A stretch of DNA of 64,000 nucleotides from Wurfbainia villosa (taxonomy: Eukaryota > Streptophyta > Magnoliopsida > Zingiberales > Zingiberaceae). The position numbers were made by a program, and so were the translations under genes. The first letter of the stretch is position 1; each line of letters begins with the position of its first letter. Positions 36,201 through 47,612 of this stretch are shown piece after piece. The stretch is from positions 50,286,621 through 50,350,620 of the forward strand of contig CM045993.1 of NCBI GenBank assembly GCA_025175895.1, read 5' to 3'. The notes below the pieces were generated by a model. That model had not been told where the DNA came from and made no database searches. It saw only the letters and a list, made by a program, of their open reading frames with translations.

Positions 36201-38310
36201 CCTGGTGTGTAGATACGGGAGCCACTGATCATGTCTGCAATACCTTGTAAGGGTTCTAGAAAACTAGACGACTGGCTGAGGGGGAGATTACCGTGTACTT
36301 GGGTGATGCCACGAAGGTGGCGGCTGTTGCAGTGGGAGACGTTCATTTATCTTTTGAGAAAAATAAAGTTTTGGTTCTTAAGAATTGCCTTTATGTATCT
36401 TTATTTATAAAGAATTTAATTTTGATTTCTAAATTATTTATGGATGGATATTCTATTTCTTTTAATGACATAGTTGTTATAAAAAGGAATAGGGACATTA
36501 TCTGTTCTGGTGTATTGATAGGAAATTTGTTTACACTCGAACCAAAAGCTCCCACAATGCAAATAAAAATTAATAACTCATCTTCTTATTCCAATGAGAG
36601 AAAAGAACATTCGAAGATGAACCAAACATATCTTTGGCATCTTAGGCTTGGTCATATTAATCTGAGCAGAATTCAATGGTTGATAGCTGATGGACCTCTG
36701 GGTGCATTAGTGGTGGAAGATTTCCCAACCTGCGAATCTTGCTTGGAGGGTGAAATGACCAAGAGGCCTTTTAAGGCCAAGGGGTATAAGATTCAAAGAT
36801 GTGTTGGAATTGATTCATTTTGATTTGTATGGTCCTATGTCTATCCAGACAAGAGGTGGTTTTGAATATTTCGTCTCTTTAATAGACGATTATTCAAGAT
36901 ATGGATGACACTACAATCTGATCGTGGTGGTGAGTACCTCTTGGGAGAGTTTAGGAATTACTTATCAGAGGCTGGGATTCAATCCCAAATGTCTGCACCT
37001 GGCACAACCCAACAGAATGGTATAGCAGAGCGAAGGAATAGGACTCTTACGAAGATGGTTAGATCGATGATGAGTTATTCTAAGTTGCCAGATTCATTCA
37101 GGGGATATGCTCTAGATACAGTGGTGTACATTCTGAACTTGGTTCCATCTAAATCAGTTCCTTCTACTCCCACAGAATTGTGAACTGGGCGAAAGCCTAG
37201 TCTAAGACATATTCGGATTTGGGGGAGTCCAGCACATGTGCTGAAGACAGATGCTGGTAAGTTGGAACCTCGTACAGAAGTACGCATGTTCGTTGGCTAT
37301 CCTAGAGGAATGAAAGGTGGTTTGTTTTATAGTCCTAGATATCAGAGGGTGATCATTAGCACGAACGCCAGATTTCTAGAGGAAGACTATGTGATGAACC
37401 ACAAGCCCATGAGTAAGATTGTTCTGAAGGAAATAAAAGGGGAAGTCACTTCTTCAGTACCACCGGAATAAAAGGATATACCACAAGTCACTGCACCGCG
37501 TGTCATAGAGGATACACAGGTGATACCTCGTTGTAGTGGGAGGGTTGTGAGACAACCTGATAGATTCATGTTCTTGGAAGAATCTTTTGATTTGGTCCCC
37601 GACGAACATGAACCTGATCCCTGGACATATGACGAGGCAATCCAAGATAAAGATGCAGCATCTTGGCAAAGTGCAATAAATACTGAGATTGAATCTAAGG
37701 ATTCAAATCAGGTCTGGGAGCTATTGGAACCACCCGATGGTGTAATAACCATTGGATGCATGTGGATCTACAAAAGAAAGAGAGGAATAGATGGGAAGGT
37801 TGAGACCTTCAAAGCGAGGCTAGTTGCGAAGGGGTATACTCAGAAAGAGGGTATCGATTATGAGGAGACCTTTTCTCCGGTAGCCATGGTTAACTCTATC
37901 CGGATTCTCTTATGCATTGCAGCCCATATGGATTATGAGGTGTGGCAGATGGATGTCAAGATAGCTTTCCTTAATGGAAGTCTTGAGGAAAACATCTATA
38001 TGAAGCAAGCAGAGGGATTCATTGCGAAGGGCAAAGAGCATCTTGTATGTAAGCTTAATCGGTCCATTTATGGATTGAAGCAAGCTACGAGGTCTTGGAA
38101 CATCTGATTTGATGAAGTAATCTAGTCTTATGGATTTATTCAAAGTTCGGATGAGTCTTGTATACGAGTGATGTGACGAAAATGTAGTGGTATTTCTTGT
38201 ACTATACGTACATGACATTTTGTTGATTGGCAACAATATCAAGGTGTTATCGGACGTAAGGGTATGGTTGTCCAAACAATTTGATATAAAGGACTTGGGA
38301 GAAGTGGGAC
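36200..38310 (+). pseudogene. B2 pol, 5' part: protease, integrase, RT (broken)
   Basis: The protease signature CVDTGATDHVC is intact, followed by a stop at 36248-36250. The pre-integrase has HLRLGHINLSRIQ and CESCLEG. A one-base frameshift falls near 36790. About 110 bp are deleted at 36904 compared with B1 and B3, removing the stretch between DDYSRYG and SDRGGEY of the integrase core. Further stops lie near 37183, 37469 and 38105. In RT, MDVKIAFLNGSLEE is followed by YVHD (38205-38216) instead of YVDD. The frame ends at a rearranged junction with the B3 LTR at 38311. Confidence 0.9.
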
Positions 38311-38323
38311 GTAAGGGTATGGT
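38311..38323 (+). other. Templated filler at the B2/B3 deletion junction
   Basis: The 13 bases GTAAGGGTATGGT at the junction copy 38256-38268, 55 bp upstream, with GGAC shared as microhomology. This is the pattern of error-prone double-strand-break repair. Confidence 0.8.
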
Positions 38324-40265
38324 CATTGATTGCATATTTTCATGGCTATGCATATTGTCTAATACATTACATTGTAGATAACATGGTGTGTGGTGTCACA
38401 CGGGAGATCATGTTATCGGTTCCTTGTAAAGTATAAGTAAAGGCTCACAACTGAGATGACTTTCGACAAACTATTGGAATGGTTGTAGTGTGATTTGGGA
38501 TTAGTTTGTCTTGACCATAGAATCACACTAGTGCACTTTGTGTGTATTGAGCAGGACCGACTTAGAGGTGATTCGATTTATTGCTGTCTACAAAATCGAA
38601 TCAGACCTCAGATATTATATTGTACATACTCTTAATCCCAATATAATAACGGGCACATATACTTAGTATTCATCTCTTTGATTTACCAATGGGCAAGATT
38701 TATAGATTAAATCGATAGGCTTGGTAAATTGGGAGATGATATTATTTATATGGTGTGCCATTGATTATAGGAGGAAACTGTGTCCTATATATTAGGATGA
38801 TGATGTCCCCTTGAGGAGCTCATAAGGTTCATCATGTAAACCCTACAGGTGGACTTGATCCAGCATGATGAAAAGGTTGAGTGGTACTACTCATGGAGTT
38901 AGATGTTGATTAATTAATGGTCAGTAAATTAATTACTCGACGGACATTCGAGATCTTAAACACGGGGAGAAAATGTACAAATAATATATGGAGCCCATAT
39001 TAAGATAAATGATAATCCTCTAGTGGAATGGATAATCATTAATGGATCGGACTTTATGTCGGCTTGATCCATTGGGTGGCCAAGATCCAACTCCTTCTCA
39101 TGGTCCCTATTGTAGCCTATTAATACCTCATGAAGCTTAGATCCAATGGATGACAACAAATCTCTAGATCCAAAGGTAGAGAATAAATCACTAGATCCGA
39201 CGGTTGAGATTAAATCTCTAGATCCAATAGTTGAGATTAAATTCCTAGAACCAATGGAGAAGATTAAATCATGGCTTATCCCTAACTCTATAAAAGGAGG
39301 TGATTGGGGTGGGCGGCAACTTGATGGATGAGGATTAGGGTTTGCTTCCCTTGGGTGGCAAGTAATCCTAGTTTGGTTAGGATTAGGAGTGGGCGGCTAG
39401 GTTTAGGGTTTGGGTGTTGGTTGTGGGCGGCAACAAGTGGAGGAGGACTCTTCTTCTTCTTCCTAAGGTTTGGCCGGTTCCTATCCTTCTTCCCTTTACC
39501 TTGGCCGGTGCTCATCCTATCATTCTTCCCCTCTTCCTTGGCCGACAATTAGGAGAGCTAGGTTTAGGGTTTTGGGTGGCAACAAGGAGAAGGGTTGGTT
39601 TCCTTTCTCTTCTCCAAGTGTTGGCCGGCGCCCATGCTCTTATTGATTCCCCTTTGGCCGGTTCCCATACTCCGTGTTCTCTTCCTTGGCCGGCGGTAAC
39701 ATCGAGTCTATTGACTTGGTTACTGATTCTAGATAGGAAGAAGAGTTTTCTTTTATGATCTTCCTTTGTTCGGAGTGAACAAGGAAGGAAGATTGGCGAT
39801 CTAGGAGCTTCGACTTTTGGAAGATCGTCGCCCACACGACATCCAAAAGGAGGAAGGACATACAATAGAAGATCAAGAGGTATAATCTTGTTTATTTTGA
39901 TTAGTGTTCTTTTGTATTATGTTTATAATTGCTTTTCAATTATATGCATGTTGTATGTGGTTATTTACTTTATGTATGTGGCTAAATAATACTTGGATCC
40001 CGAACATAAACTCAAAAACTGATGATCCGTACATCGTCTATTCCGCGGCTATTCGTGGAATAGAGGTTGGTCGCTTGAAAAACAAGTTTGTTCAAGTAAC
40101 TACTCTAAACGAATAGGACGACGATGACAAGGTTGCTTGGGTGTTCCCTTTTGTCTAGGATTAAATTTTTAATCCAGGGACATTGATGGGATCGCCATGA
40201 ACAAGCGACCGAGTTGTAGTGGGAAGCGAAGTTTCCCCTCACAGACTCGAAGCTAAAACCCTACA
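38324..40265 (+). repeat. B3 5' LTR, truncated at its start
   Basis: It begins inside the LTR (CATTGATTGCATATTTT). A stretch present in the B3 3' LTR near 45640 (TTATGGGGGTTGGTGAGG) is also missing near 39005. It has the U3 repeats (39160-39268), a TATA box at 39289, and several TTGGCCGG motifs between 39465 and 39695. Confidence 0.9.
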
Positions 40266-40266
40266 A

Positions 40267-40284
40267 TTGGTATCAGAGCCAAGG
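40267..40284 (+). other. B3 primer-binding site
   Basis: TTGGTATCAGAGCCAAGG, identical to B1. Confidence 0.9.
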
Positions 40285-41318
40285 TTTCCGATTTTGTGTG
40301 TTTAGGATTCGGTTACTCTTATGCATTTTTTCCATATATTATATGTGCCGGATAATAGTAGGATATGCGTAGGTTAACTCTTTGGTTGTAGGCTTAAGAT
40401 CCGACTATTATGGCCATATGTGTGTATGTGGTTGTATGTGTATATTTTGTTGAATCCTCGGGGTTGACGAGGCTAGTATTTAATTTTTGTAAATTAGCTA
40501 CGTCATTATTTAGCCACCCTTTTTATTTTAGTTTACTTTCGATCTAGATTTCATGTACACTCCCTCGTGGAGTATAGGATCAATGGATGTAAATTAAAAT
40601 AGATTTTAGTCTCGGCTCGGATCTTCGAATGGCTCGTACATGGCGTAGGAGGAGTGGACGAGAAGGCGATGCGACGGGAGTCATATTGAAGACAAAAGCC
40701 ATAAGAGTTGGAAAATAATTTATTTTTCATATTTATTGCTTATTGTTTGATATGCATGTCATAGGCTAGAAAATTCCTCATTTTAAATTACTAAGTGGGA
40801 GAGGGATATTTTTATAAATTCCCACGGCCTCCATTACGATTTGACAAGTGATGCAAATAAACTTGCGCGTCGGCTCTGAGTGCCTTCTTCCCCATCGGAT
40901 GAGTTTGTTTGTGGATCACAAGGTCGAATATGGTTATAGGGAATTATTAAGGAGCGTGTGTACTTCACCATCGGAAGGCACATAACCCGAGATAATTACC
41001 TTTGTATCAAGTAATGGTGAACACTAAAATGCAAATAGGAGTATCCTTCCCATCGGAGTCACTGCTTTTATTTGTAGGGACGAAGAGAAACCAACTATTA
41101 ATTTTATTTGTCAAAAAGTTAGGTTGACAAGATAGTAAAATTAATGGGTAAAACCTCCTCTTACAAATGTAGAATTCGTATACGTCCACACGATCGTGGC
41201 ATACGATATTCTCGGTGTTTTGAGGTGTTGGTTGATTTTAAAATTTTATTGTTTGAGGAATCAATAATTTATTTGAAATCTAAAGTAATGATCTATGTGA
41301 TTCTTAGGATTTTCAAAA

Positions 41319-41730
41319 ATGACTTTCAGTCCACTTGTTGTGATACTAAAGGAAAATAAGCTTATTGTACCCAAATTATGTTGATTGGAAAAGAATCTAG
41401 ATATTGTCTTAACTGCTGAGGAGTACAAATATGTACTTTTCGAAGAGTATCCTCCTAAGCTTGCGAATGAGCTGGAAGTCCTTGGAGCTAAGATCGAAGG
41501 GAAAACTCAGGTTGATATCATTCTCCAGCAGACAGAAAGGCTTGCTCAAACTCAGGCCATGGTTGCCCAAAAGGTTTCTACTTCTAAGCCGAAAGGCAAG
41601 AAGAAGAAGAAATAAGGTGGAGCAAAGGTGGTGGGAGGAACTCAGGGACGAGTGAAGAAGCTGAAAGGCAAGTACTTCACTTATAAGCAGGATGGACATT
41701 GGAAGAAGGACTGTCCCAATCCGAAGTAGA
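41319..41730 (+). pseudogene. B3 gag, internally deleted
   Basis: The start MTFSPLVVILKENK is homologous to B1. A frameshift near 41373 and two internal deletions (one joining PPKLA to NELEVLG near 41467, another near 41529) remove most of the capsid. The zinc knuckle reads YFTYKQDGHWKKDC (about 41671): both leading cysteines are tyrosines, abolishing zinc binding. No functional gag is possible. Confidence 0.88.
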
Positions 41731-44700
41731 ACAAAGGCATATCCTTTGGTCTAGTCGTTGAAACATGGTTAGTGGTGTTATCTACTGGCACATGGTGTGT
41801 AGATACTGGAGCTTCTGATCATGTCTGCAATACTTTGTAGGGGTTCCAGGAAACTCTACGACGAGCGGAGGGAGAGATTACCGTTTACTTGGGCAATGCC
41901 ACGAAGGTGGAGGCTATTGCAGTGGGAGACATTCATTTATCTTTTGACAAAAATAAAGTTTTGGTTCTTAAGAATTTACTTTATGTACCTTTATTTAGAA
42001 AGAATTTAATTTATATTTCTAAATTGTTTATGGATGGATAATCTATTTTTTTAATGACAGAGTTGTTATAAAAAGGAATAGGCAGATTATCTGTTCTGGT
42101 GCATTGGTAGGCAATTTGTATACACTTGAACCAAAAGCTCCCACGATGCAAATAGAAGTTAATAACTCATCTTCTAATTCCAATAAGAGAAAAGAACCTT
42201 CGAAGATGAACCAAACATATCTTCGGCATCTTAGGCTTGATCATATTAACCTAAGCAGAATTCAAAGGTTGATAGCTGATGGACCTCTGGGTTCATTAGT
42301 GGTGGAGGATTTCCCAACCTGTGAATCTTGCTTGGAGGGTAAAATGACCAAGAGGCCTTTTAAAGCCAAGGGGTATAGAGCCAAAGATGTGTTAGAATTG
42401 GTTCATTCTGATTTGTGTGGTCCTATGTCTATCCATGCTAGAGGTGGTTTTGAGTATTTTGTCTCTTTTATAGACGATTACTCAAGATATGGATACATTT
42501 ACCTGATGCGCCGCAAGACTTAATGCTTTGACAAGTTCAAAGAATTCAAGGCTGATGTGGAGAAACGTCAAGGTAAAAGTATCAAGACACTACGATCTGA
42601 TCGTGGTGGCGAGTACCTCATAGGAGAGTTTAGGAATTACATATCAGAGGCTGATATTCAATCCCAAATGTCTGCACCTGGCACACCCCAATAGAATGGT
42701 GTGGCAGAGCGAAGGAATAAGACTCTTATGGAGATGGTTTGATCGATGATGAGTTATTCTAAGTTGCCAGATTCGTTCTGAGGATATGCTCTAGATACTG
42801 CAGTGTACATTCTGAACTTGGTTCCATCTAAATCAGTGCCTTCTACTCCCACAGATTTGTGGACTGGGCGAAAGCTTAGACATATTTGGATATGGGGAGT
42901 CTAGCACATGTGCTGAAGGCAGATGCTAGTAAGTTGGAACCTCGTACAGAAGTATGAATGTTCGTTAGCTATCCTAGAGGAATGAAAGGTAGTTTGTTTT
43001 ATAGTCCTAGAGATCAGAGGGTGATCATAAACACGAATGCCAATTTTCAAGAGGAAGTCTATGTGATGAACCACAAGCCCATGAGTAAGATTGTTCTAGA
43101 GGAAATAAAAGGGGAAGTCACTTCTTCAGTACCACCGGTAAAAGAGGATATACCACAAGTCACTGCACCGCGTGTCACAGAGGATACACAAAAGATACCT
43201 CATCATAGTGGGAGGGTTGTGATATAGCCTGATAGATTCATGTTCTTGGGAGAATCTTCTGATTTGGTCCCTGGCGAACATGAACCTAATCCCTAGACAT
43301 ATGACGAGGAAAACCAAGATAAAGATGCAGTATCTTGGCGAAGTGCAATGAATGCTGAGATTGAATCTATAGATTCAAATCAGGTCTCGGAGCTAGTAGA
43401 ACCACCCGATTGTGTAAAAACCATTGGATGCAAATGGATCTATAAAAGAAAGAGAGGAATAGATGGGAAGGTTGAGACCTTCAAAGCAAGGCTTGTTGTG
43501 AAGGGGTATACTCAGAAAGAGGGTATCGATTATGAGGAGACCTTTTCGCCGGTAGCCATTCTTAAGTCTATCCGGATTCTCTTATGCATTGCAGCTCATA
43601 TGGATTATGAGGTGTGGCAGATGGATGTCAAGACATCTTTCCTTAATGGAAGTCTTGAAGAAAACATCTATATGAAGCAACCAGAAGGATTCATTGCGAA
43701 GGGCAAAGAGCATCTTGTATGTAAGCTTAATCGGTCCATTTATGGATTGAAGCAAGCTTCGAGGTCTTGGAACATCTGATTTGATGAAGTAATCCAGTCT
43801 TATGGATTTATTCAAAGTCCGGATGAGTCTTTTGTATACAAGAGATGTGACAGAAACGTAGTGGTATTTCATGTACTATATGTAGATGACATTTTGTTGA
43901 TTGGCAACAATATCAAGGTGTTCTCGGACGTAAGGGTATGGTTGTCCAAACATTATGATATGAAGGACTTGGGAGAGGTGGGACACATCCTTGGGATCAA
44001 GGTTATACGGGATCGTAGGAAAAGGATGTTATGCTTATCCCAAGCTTCATACATAGACACGATTATGGATCATTTTAGCATGCAGAACTCCAAGAAGGGT
44101 TTTCTACCTTTCAGGCATGGAGTTCCTTTATCTAAGGAGATGTGTCCTAGAACATCTGAGGAGATAGAGGAGATGAAGGTGGTTCCTTATGCTTCGACGG
44201 TAGGAAGCCTCAGGTATGTGATGCTATGTATGAGACCAGATATCTGCTTTGCCATGGGCATGGTCAACAGATATCAGAGTAATCCAGGATAGGGACATTG
44301 GACTGCGGTAAAGTATATATTGAAGTACCTGAGAAGGACTAGGGATTATATGCTAGTTTACCAGGCAGACCAATTACTCCTTGTGGGTTACACGGATTCC
44401 GACTTCAAATTAGATAGGGATAACAGTAAGCCTACCTCAGGTTTTGTGTTTACTTTGGGAGGTGGAGCCATTGTATGGAGGAGTGTCAAGCAGAAATGCG
44501 TGGCGGACTCTACCATGGAAGCTGAGTATGTGGCAGCCTCTTAGGCGGCCAAAGAAGTTGTGTGGCTCAGGAACTTTCCGATGGACTTGGATGTGATTCC
44601 TGGTTTGCCCAGAACTATCACAATTTATTGTGGTAATAATAGTGCACTTGCAAACACGAAGGAACCACGAGCCCATAAGGTAAGTAAATACATAGAGCGC

Positions 44701-44858
44701 AAGTATCACCTGATACGAGAAATCATAAAGGAGGTAGAAGTTGTTGTCGCCTAGATTGCATCAGAGGATGACCTGGTAGACCCTTTCACTAAGGCCCTTC
44801 TAGCGAGAGCTTTGATAGGCATGTGGACGGAAGGGGAATCAGATGTATGGCAGTATGA
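41731..44858 (+). pseudogene. B3 pol, many lesions but RT YVDD intact
   Basis: Protease CVDTGASDHVC (about 41797), then a stop at 41838. Frameshift near 42045. Pre-integrase (ending CESCLEGK) and integrase with HSDLCGP, DDYSRYGY and SDRGGEY, but stops near 42521, 42691, 42740 and 42779. Frameshift near 42870. The RT region is largely open (43348-43776, then 43780-44290), with VKTSFLNGSLEE and intact YVDD at 43879-43890. RNase H has stops near 44290 and 44542 and a stop at 44752-44754. It shares three nonsense positions with B2. Confidence 0.9.
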
Positions 44859-44880
44859 GGACAGCATAGTCTTTTAGTAT

Positions 44881-44891
44881 AAGTGGGAGAT
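44881..44891 (+). other. B3 polypurine tract
   Basis: AAGTGGGAGAT directly before the 3' LTR start TGTTAGGATG. Confidence 0.85.
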
Positions 44892-46934
44892 TGTTAGGAT
44901 GTATACTGAAAAGTCTATCTTTTGTATGAACATCTTTATTTTTGAAATAAGAATCACATGATCATTGATTGCATATTTTTATGGCTATGCATATTGTCTA
45001 ATACATTACATTGTAGATAACATGGTGTGTGGTGTCACATGGGAGATCATGTTATCAGTTCCTTGTAAAGTATAAGTAAAGGCTCACAACCGAAATGGCT
45101 TTGGACAAACCATTGGAATGGTTGTAGTGTGATTTGGGATTGGTTTGTCTTGACCATATAATCACACTAGTGCACTTTGTGTGTATTGAGCAGGACCGAC
45201 ATAGAGGTGACACGATTTATTGCTGACTACATAATCGAATCAGACCACATATATTATATTTTACATACTCTTAATCCTGATATAATAACGGGCACATATA
45301 CTTAGTATTCATCTCTTTGATTTACCAATGGGCGAGATTTATAGATTAAATTGATAGGCTCGGTAAGTTGGGAGATGATATTATTTATATGGTGTGTTGT
45401 TGATTATAGGAGGAAACTGTGTCCTATATATTAGGATGATGATGTCCCCTTGAGGAGCTCATAAGGTTCATCATGTAAACCCTGCAGGTGAACTTGATCC
45501 AGCATGATGAAAAGGTTGAGTGGTACTACTCATAGAGTTAGATATTGATTAATTAATGGTTAGTAAATTAATTAATCGATGGACATTCGAGATCTTAAAC
45601 ACGGGGAGAAATTGTACAAATAATATATGAAGCCCATGTTAACTTATGGGGGTTGGTGAGGTAGATCAATGATAATCCTCTAGTGGAATGGATAATCATT
45701 AATGGATCGGACTTTATGTGGGCTAGATCCATTGGGTGTCCAAGATCCAACTCCTCCTCAAGGTCACTATTCTAGCCTATTAATACCTCATGAAGCTTAG
45801 ATCCAATGGATGACAACAAAACTCTAGATCCAAAGGTAGAGATTAAATCTCTAGATCCGACGGTTGAGATTAAATCTCTAGATCCGACCGTTGAGATTAA
45901 ATCCCTAGAACAAATGGAGGAGATTAAATCATGGCTTAACCCTAACTCTATAAAAGGAGGTGATAGGGGTGGGCGGCAACTTGATGGATGAGGATTAGGG
46001 TTTGCTTCCCTTGGGCGGCAAGTAATCCTAGTTTGGTTAGGATTAGGAGTGGGCGGCTAGGGTTAAGGTTTGGGTGTTGGTTGTGGGCGGCAACAAGTGG
46101 AGGAGGACTCTTCTTCTTCTTCCTAAGGTTTGGCCGGTTCCTATGCTTCTTCCCTCTACCTTAGCCGGTGCTCATCCTATAATTCTTCCCCTCTTTCTGT
46201 GGCGGATATTAGGAGAGCTAGGTTTAGGTTTTGGGCGGCAACAAAGAGAAGGGTTGGTTTCCTTTCTCTTCTCCAAGTGTTGGTCGGCGCCCATGCTCTC
46301 ATTGATTCCCCTTTGGCCGGTTCCCATACTCCGTGTTCTCCTCCTTGGCCGGCGATAACATCAAGTCTATTGACTTGGTGGCTGGTTCTAGATAGAAAGA
46401 AGAGTTTTGTTTTATGATCTTCCTTTGTTCGAAGTGAACAAGGAAGGAAGATTGGCGATCTAGGAGCTTCGACTTTTAGAAGATCATCGCCCACACGACG
46501 TCCAAAAGAGGAAGGACATACAATAGAAGATCAAGAGGTATAACAAGGGTATAATCTTGTTTATTTTGATTAGTGTTCTTTTGTATTATGTTTATAATTG
46601 ATTTTAAATTATATGCATGTTGTATGTGGTTGTTTACTTTATGTATGTGGCTAAATAATACTTGGATCCCGAACATAAACACAAAAACCGACGATCCGTA
46701 CATCATCTATTCCGTGGCTATTCGTTGAATAGAGGTTGGTCACTTGAACAACAAGTTTGTTCAAGTGACTACTCTAAACGAATAGCACGATGATGACAAG
46801 GTTGCTTGGGTGTTCCCTTTTGTCTAGGATTAAATTTTTAATCCGGGGACATTGATGGGATCGCCATGAAAGAGCGACCGAGTTGAAGTGGGAAGCAAAG
46901 TTTCCCCTCACGGACTCGAAGCTAAAAACCTACA
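44892..46934 (+). repeat. B3 3' LTR
   Basis: 2043 bp. U3 repeats 45820-45930, TATA box at 45949, hairpin near 46744, terminal CCTACA. ORFs reading SLDPTVEIK repeats are translations of the 27-bp array. Confidence 0.93.
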
Positions 46935-47579
46935 GTATGCGATGCTATGTATGATACCAGATATCTGCTTTGTCGTGGGCATGGTCAGCAGATATCAGAG
47001 TAATCTAGGACAGGGACATTGGACTGCGGTAAAGCATATATTGAAGTACCTAAGAAGGACTAGGGATTATATGCTAGTTTACTAGGCAGACCAATTACTC
47101 CCTGTGGGTTACACGGATTCTGACTTCCAATCAGATAGGGATAACAGTAAGTCTACCTCATGTTTTGTGTTTACTTTAGGAGGTGGAGCCATTGTATGGA
47201 GGAGTCTCAAGCAGAAATGTGTAGCGGACTCCACCATGGAAGTTGAGTATGTGGAGCCTTTGAGGTGGCGAAAGAAGTTGTGTGGCTCAAGAACTTTCTG
47301 ATGGACTTGGATGTGATTCCTGGTTTGCCCAGAACTATCACAATTTATTGTGATAATAGTGGTGTAGTTGCAAACTCGAAGGAACCACAAGCCCATAAGG
47401 CAAGTAAACACATAGAGCGCGAGTACCACCTGATACGAGAAATCGTAAAGGAGGTAGAAGTTGTTGTCGCCTAGATTGCATCAGAGGATGACCTGGTAGA
47501 CCCTTTCACTAAGGCCTTTCTAGTGAGAGCTTTTGATAGGCATGTGGAGGGAATGAGGATCAGATGTATGGCAGTTTGA
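46935..47579 (+). pseudogene. B2 pol, 3' part: end of RT and RNase H
   Basis: Pol resumes at VMLCMIPDICF after the B3 insertion and continues through SRYQSNLGQGHWTAVKHILK, the RNase H segment (STMEVEYV) and TIYCDNSGVVANSKEPQAHK to the stop at 47577-47579. Lesions are a stop near 47083, a frameshift near 47253 and a stop at 47472-47474. About 240 bp of RT/RNase H connection are missing relative to the 5' part (lost at 38311). Confidence 0.9.
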
Positions 47580-47601
47580 AGACAACATAGTCTTTTAGTA
47601 T

Positions 47602-47612
47602 AAGTGGGAAAT
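47602..47612 (+). other. B2 polypurine tract
   Basis: AAGTGGGAAAT, one change from the B1 and B3 tract. Confidence 0.8.

Larger units (their letters stand above)
38324..46934 (+). mobile_element. Copia element B3, inserted in B2 pol
   Basis: 5' LTR 38324-40265 (first ~90 bp lost), PBS, leader, decayed gag-pol (41319-44858), PPT, complete 3' LTR 44892-46934 (2043 bp). The B3 LTR pair ends in CGAAGCTAAAA...CCTACA, distinct from B2. Right of it, B2 pol resumes with GTATGCGATGC, so GTATG is the likely TSD, whose left copy was lost with the deletion. Confidence 0.9.

Noticed and set aside
39146..39331. ORF with repeated SLDPTVEIK peptide (also 45806-45991 and 48524-48709)
   Set aside because: It is a translation of the 27-bp U3 tandem repeat, which stays in frame because 27 is divisible by 3. 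It lies upstream of the TATA box.
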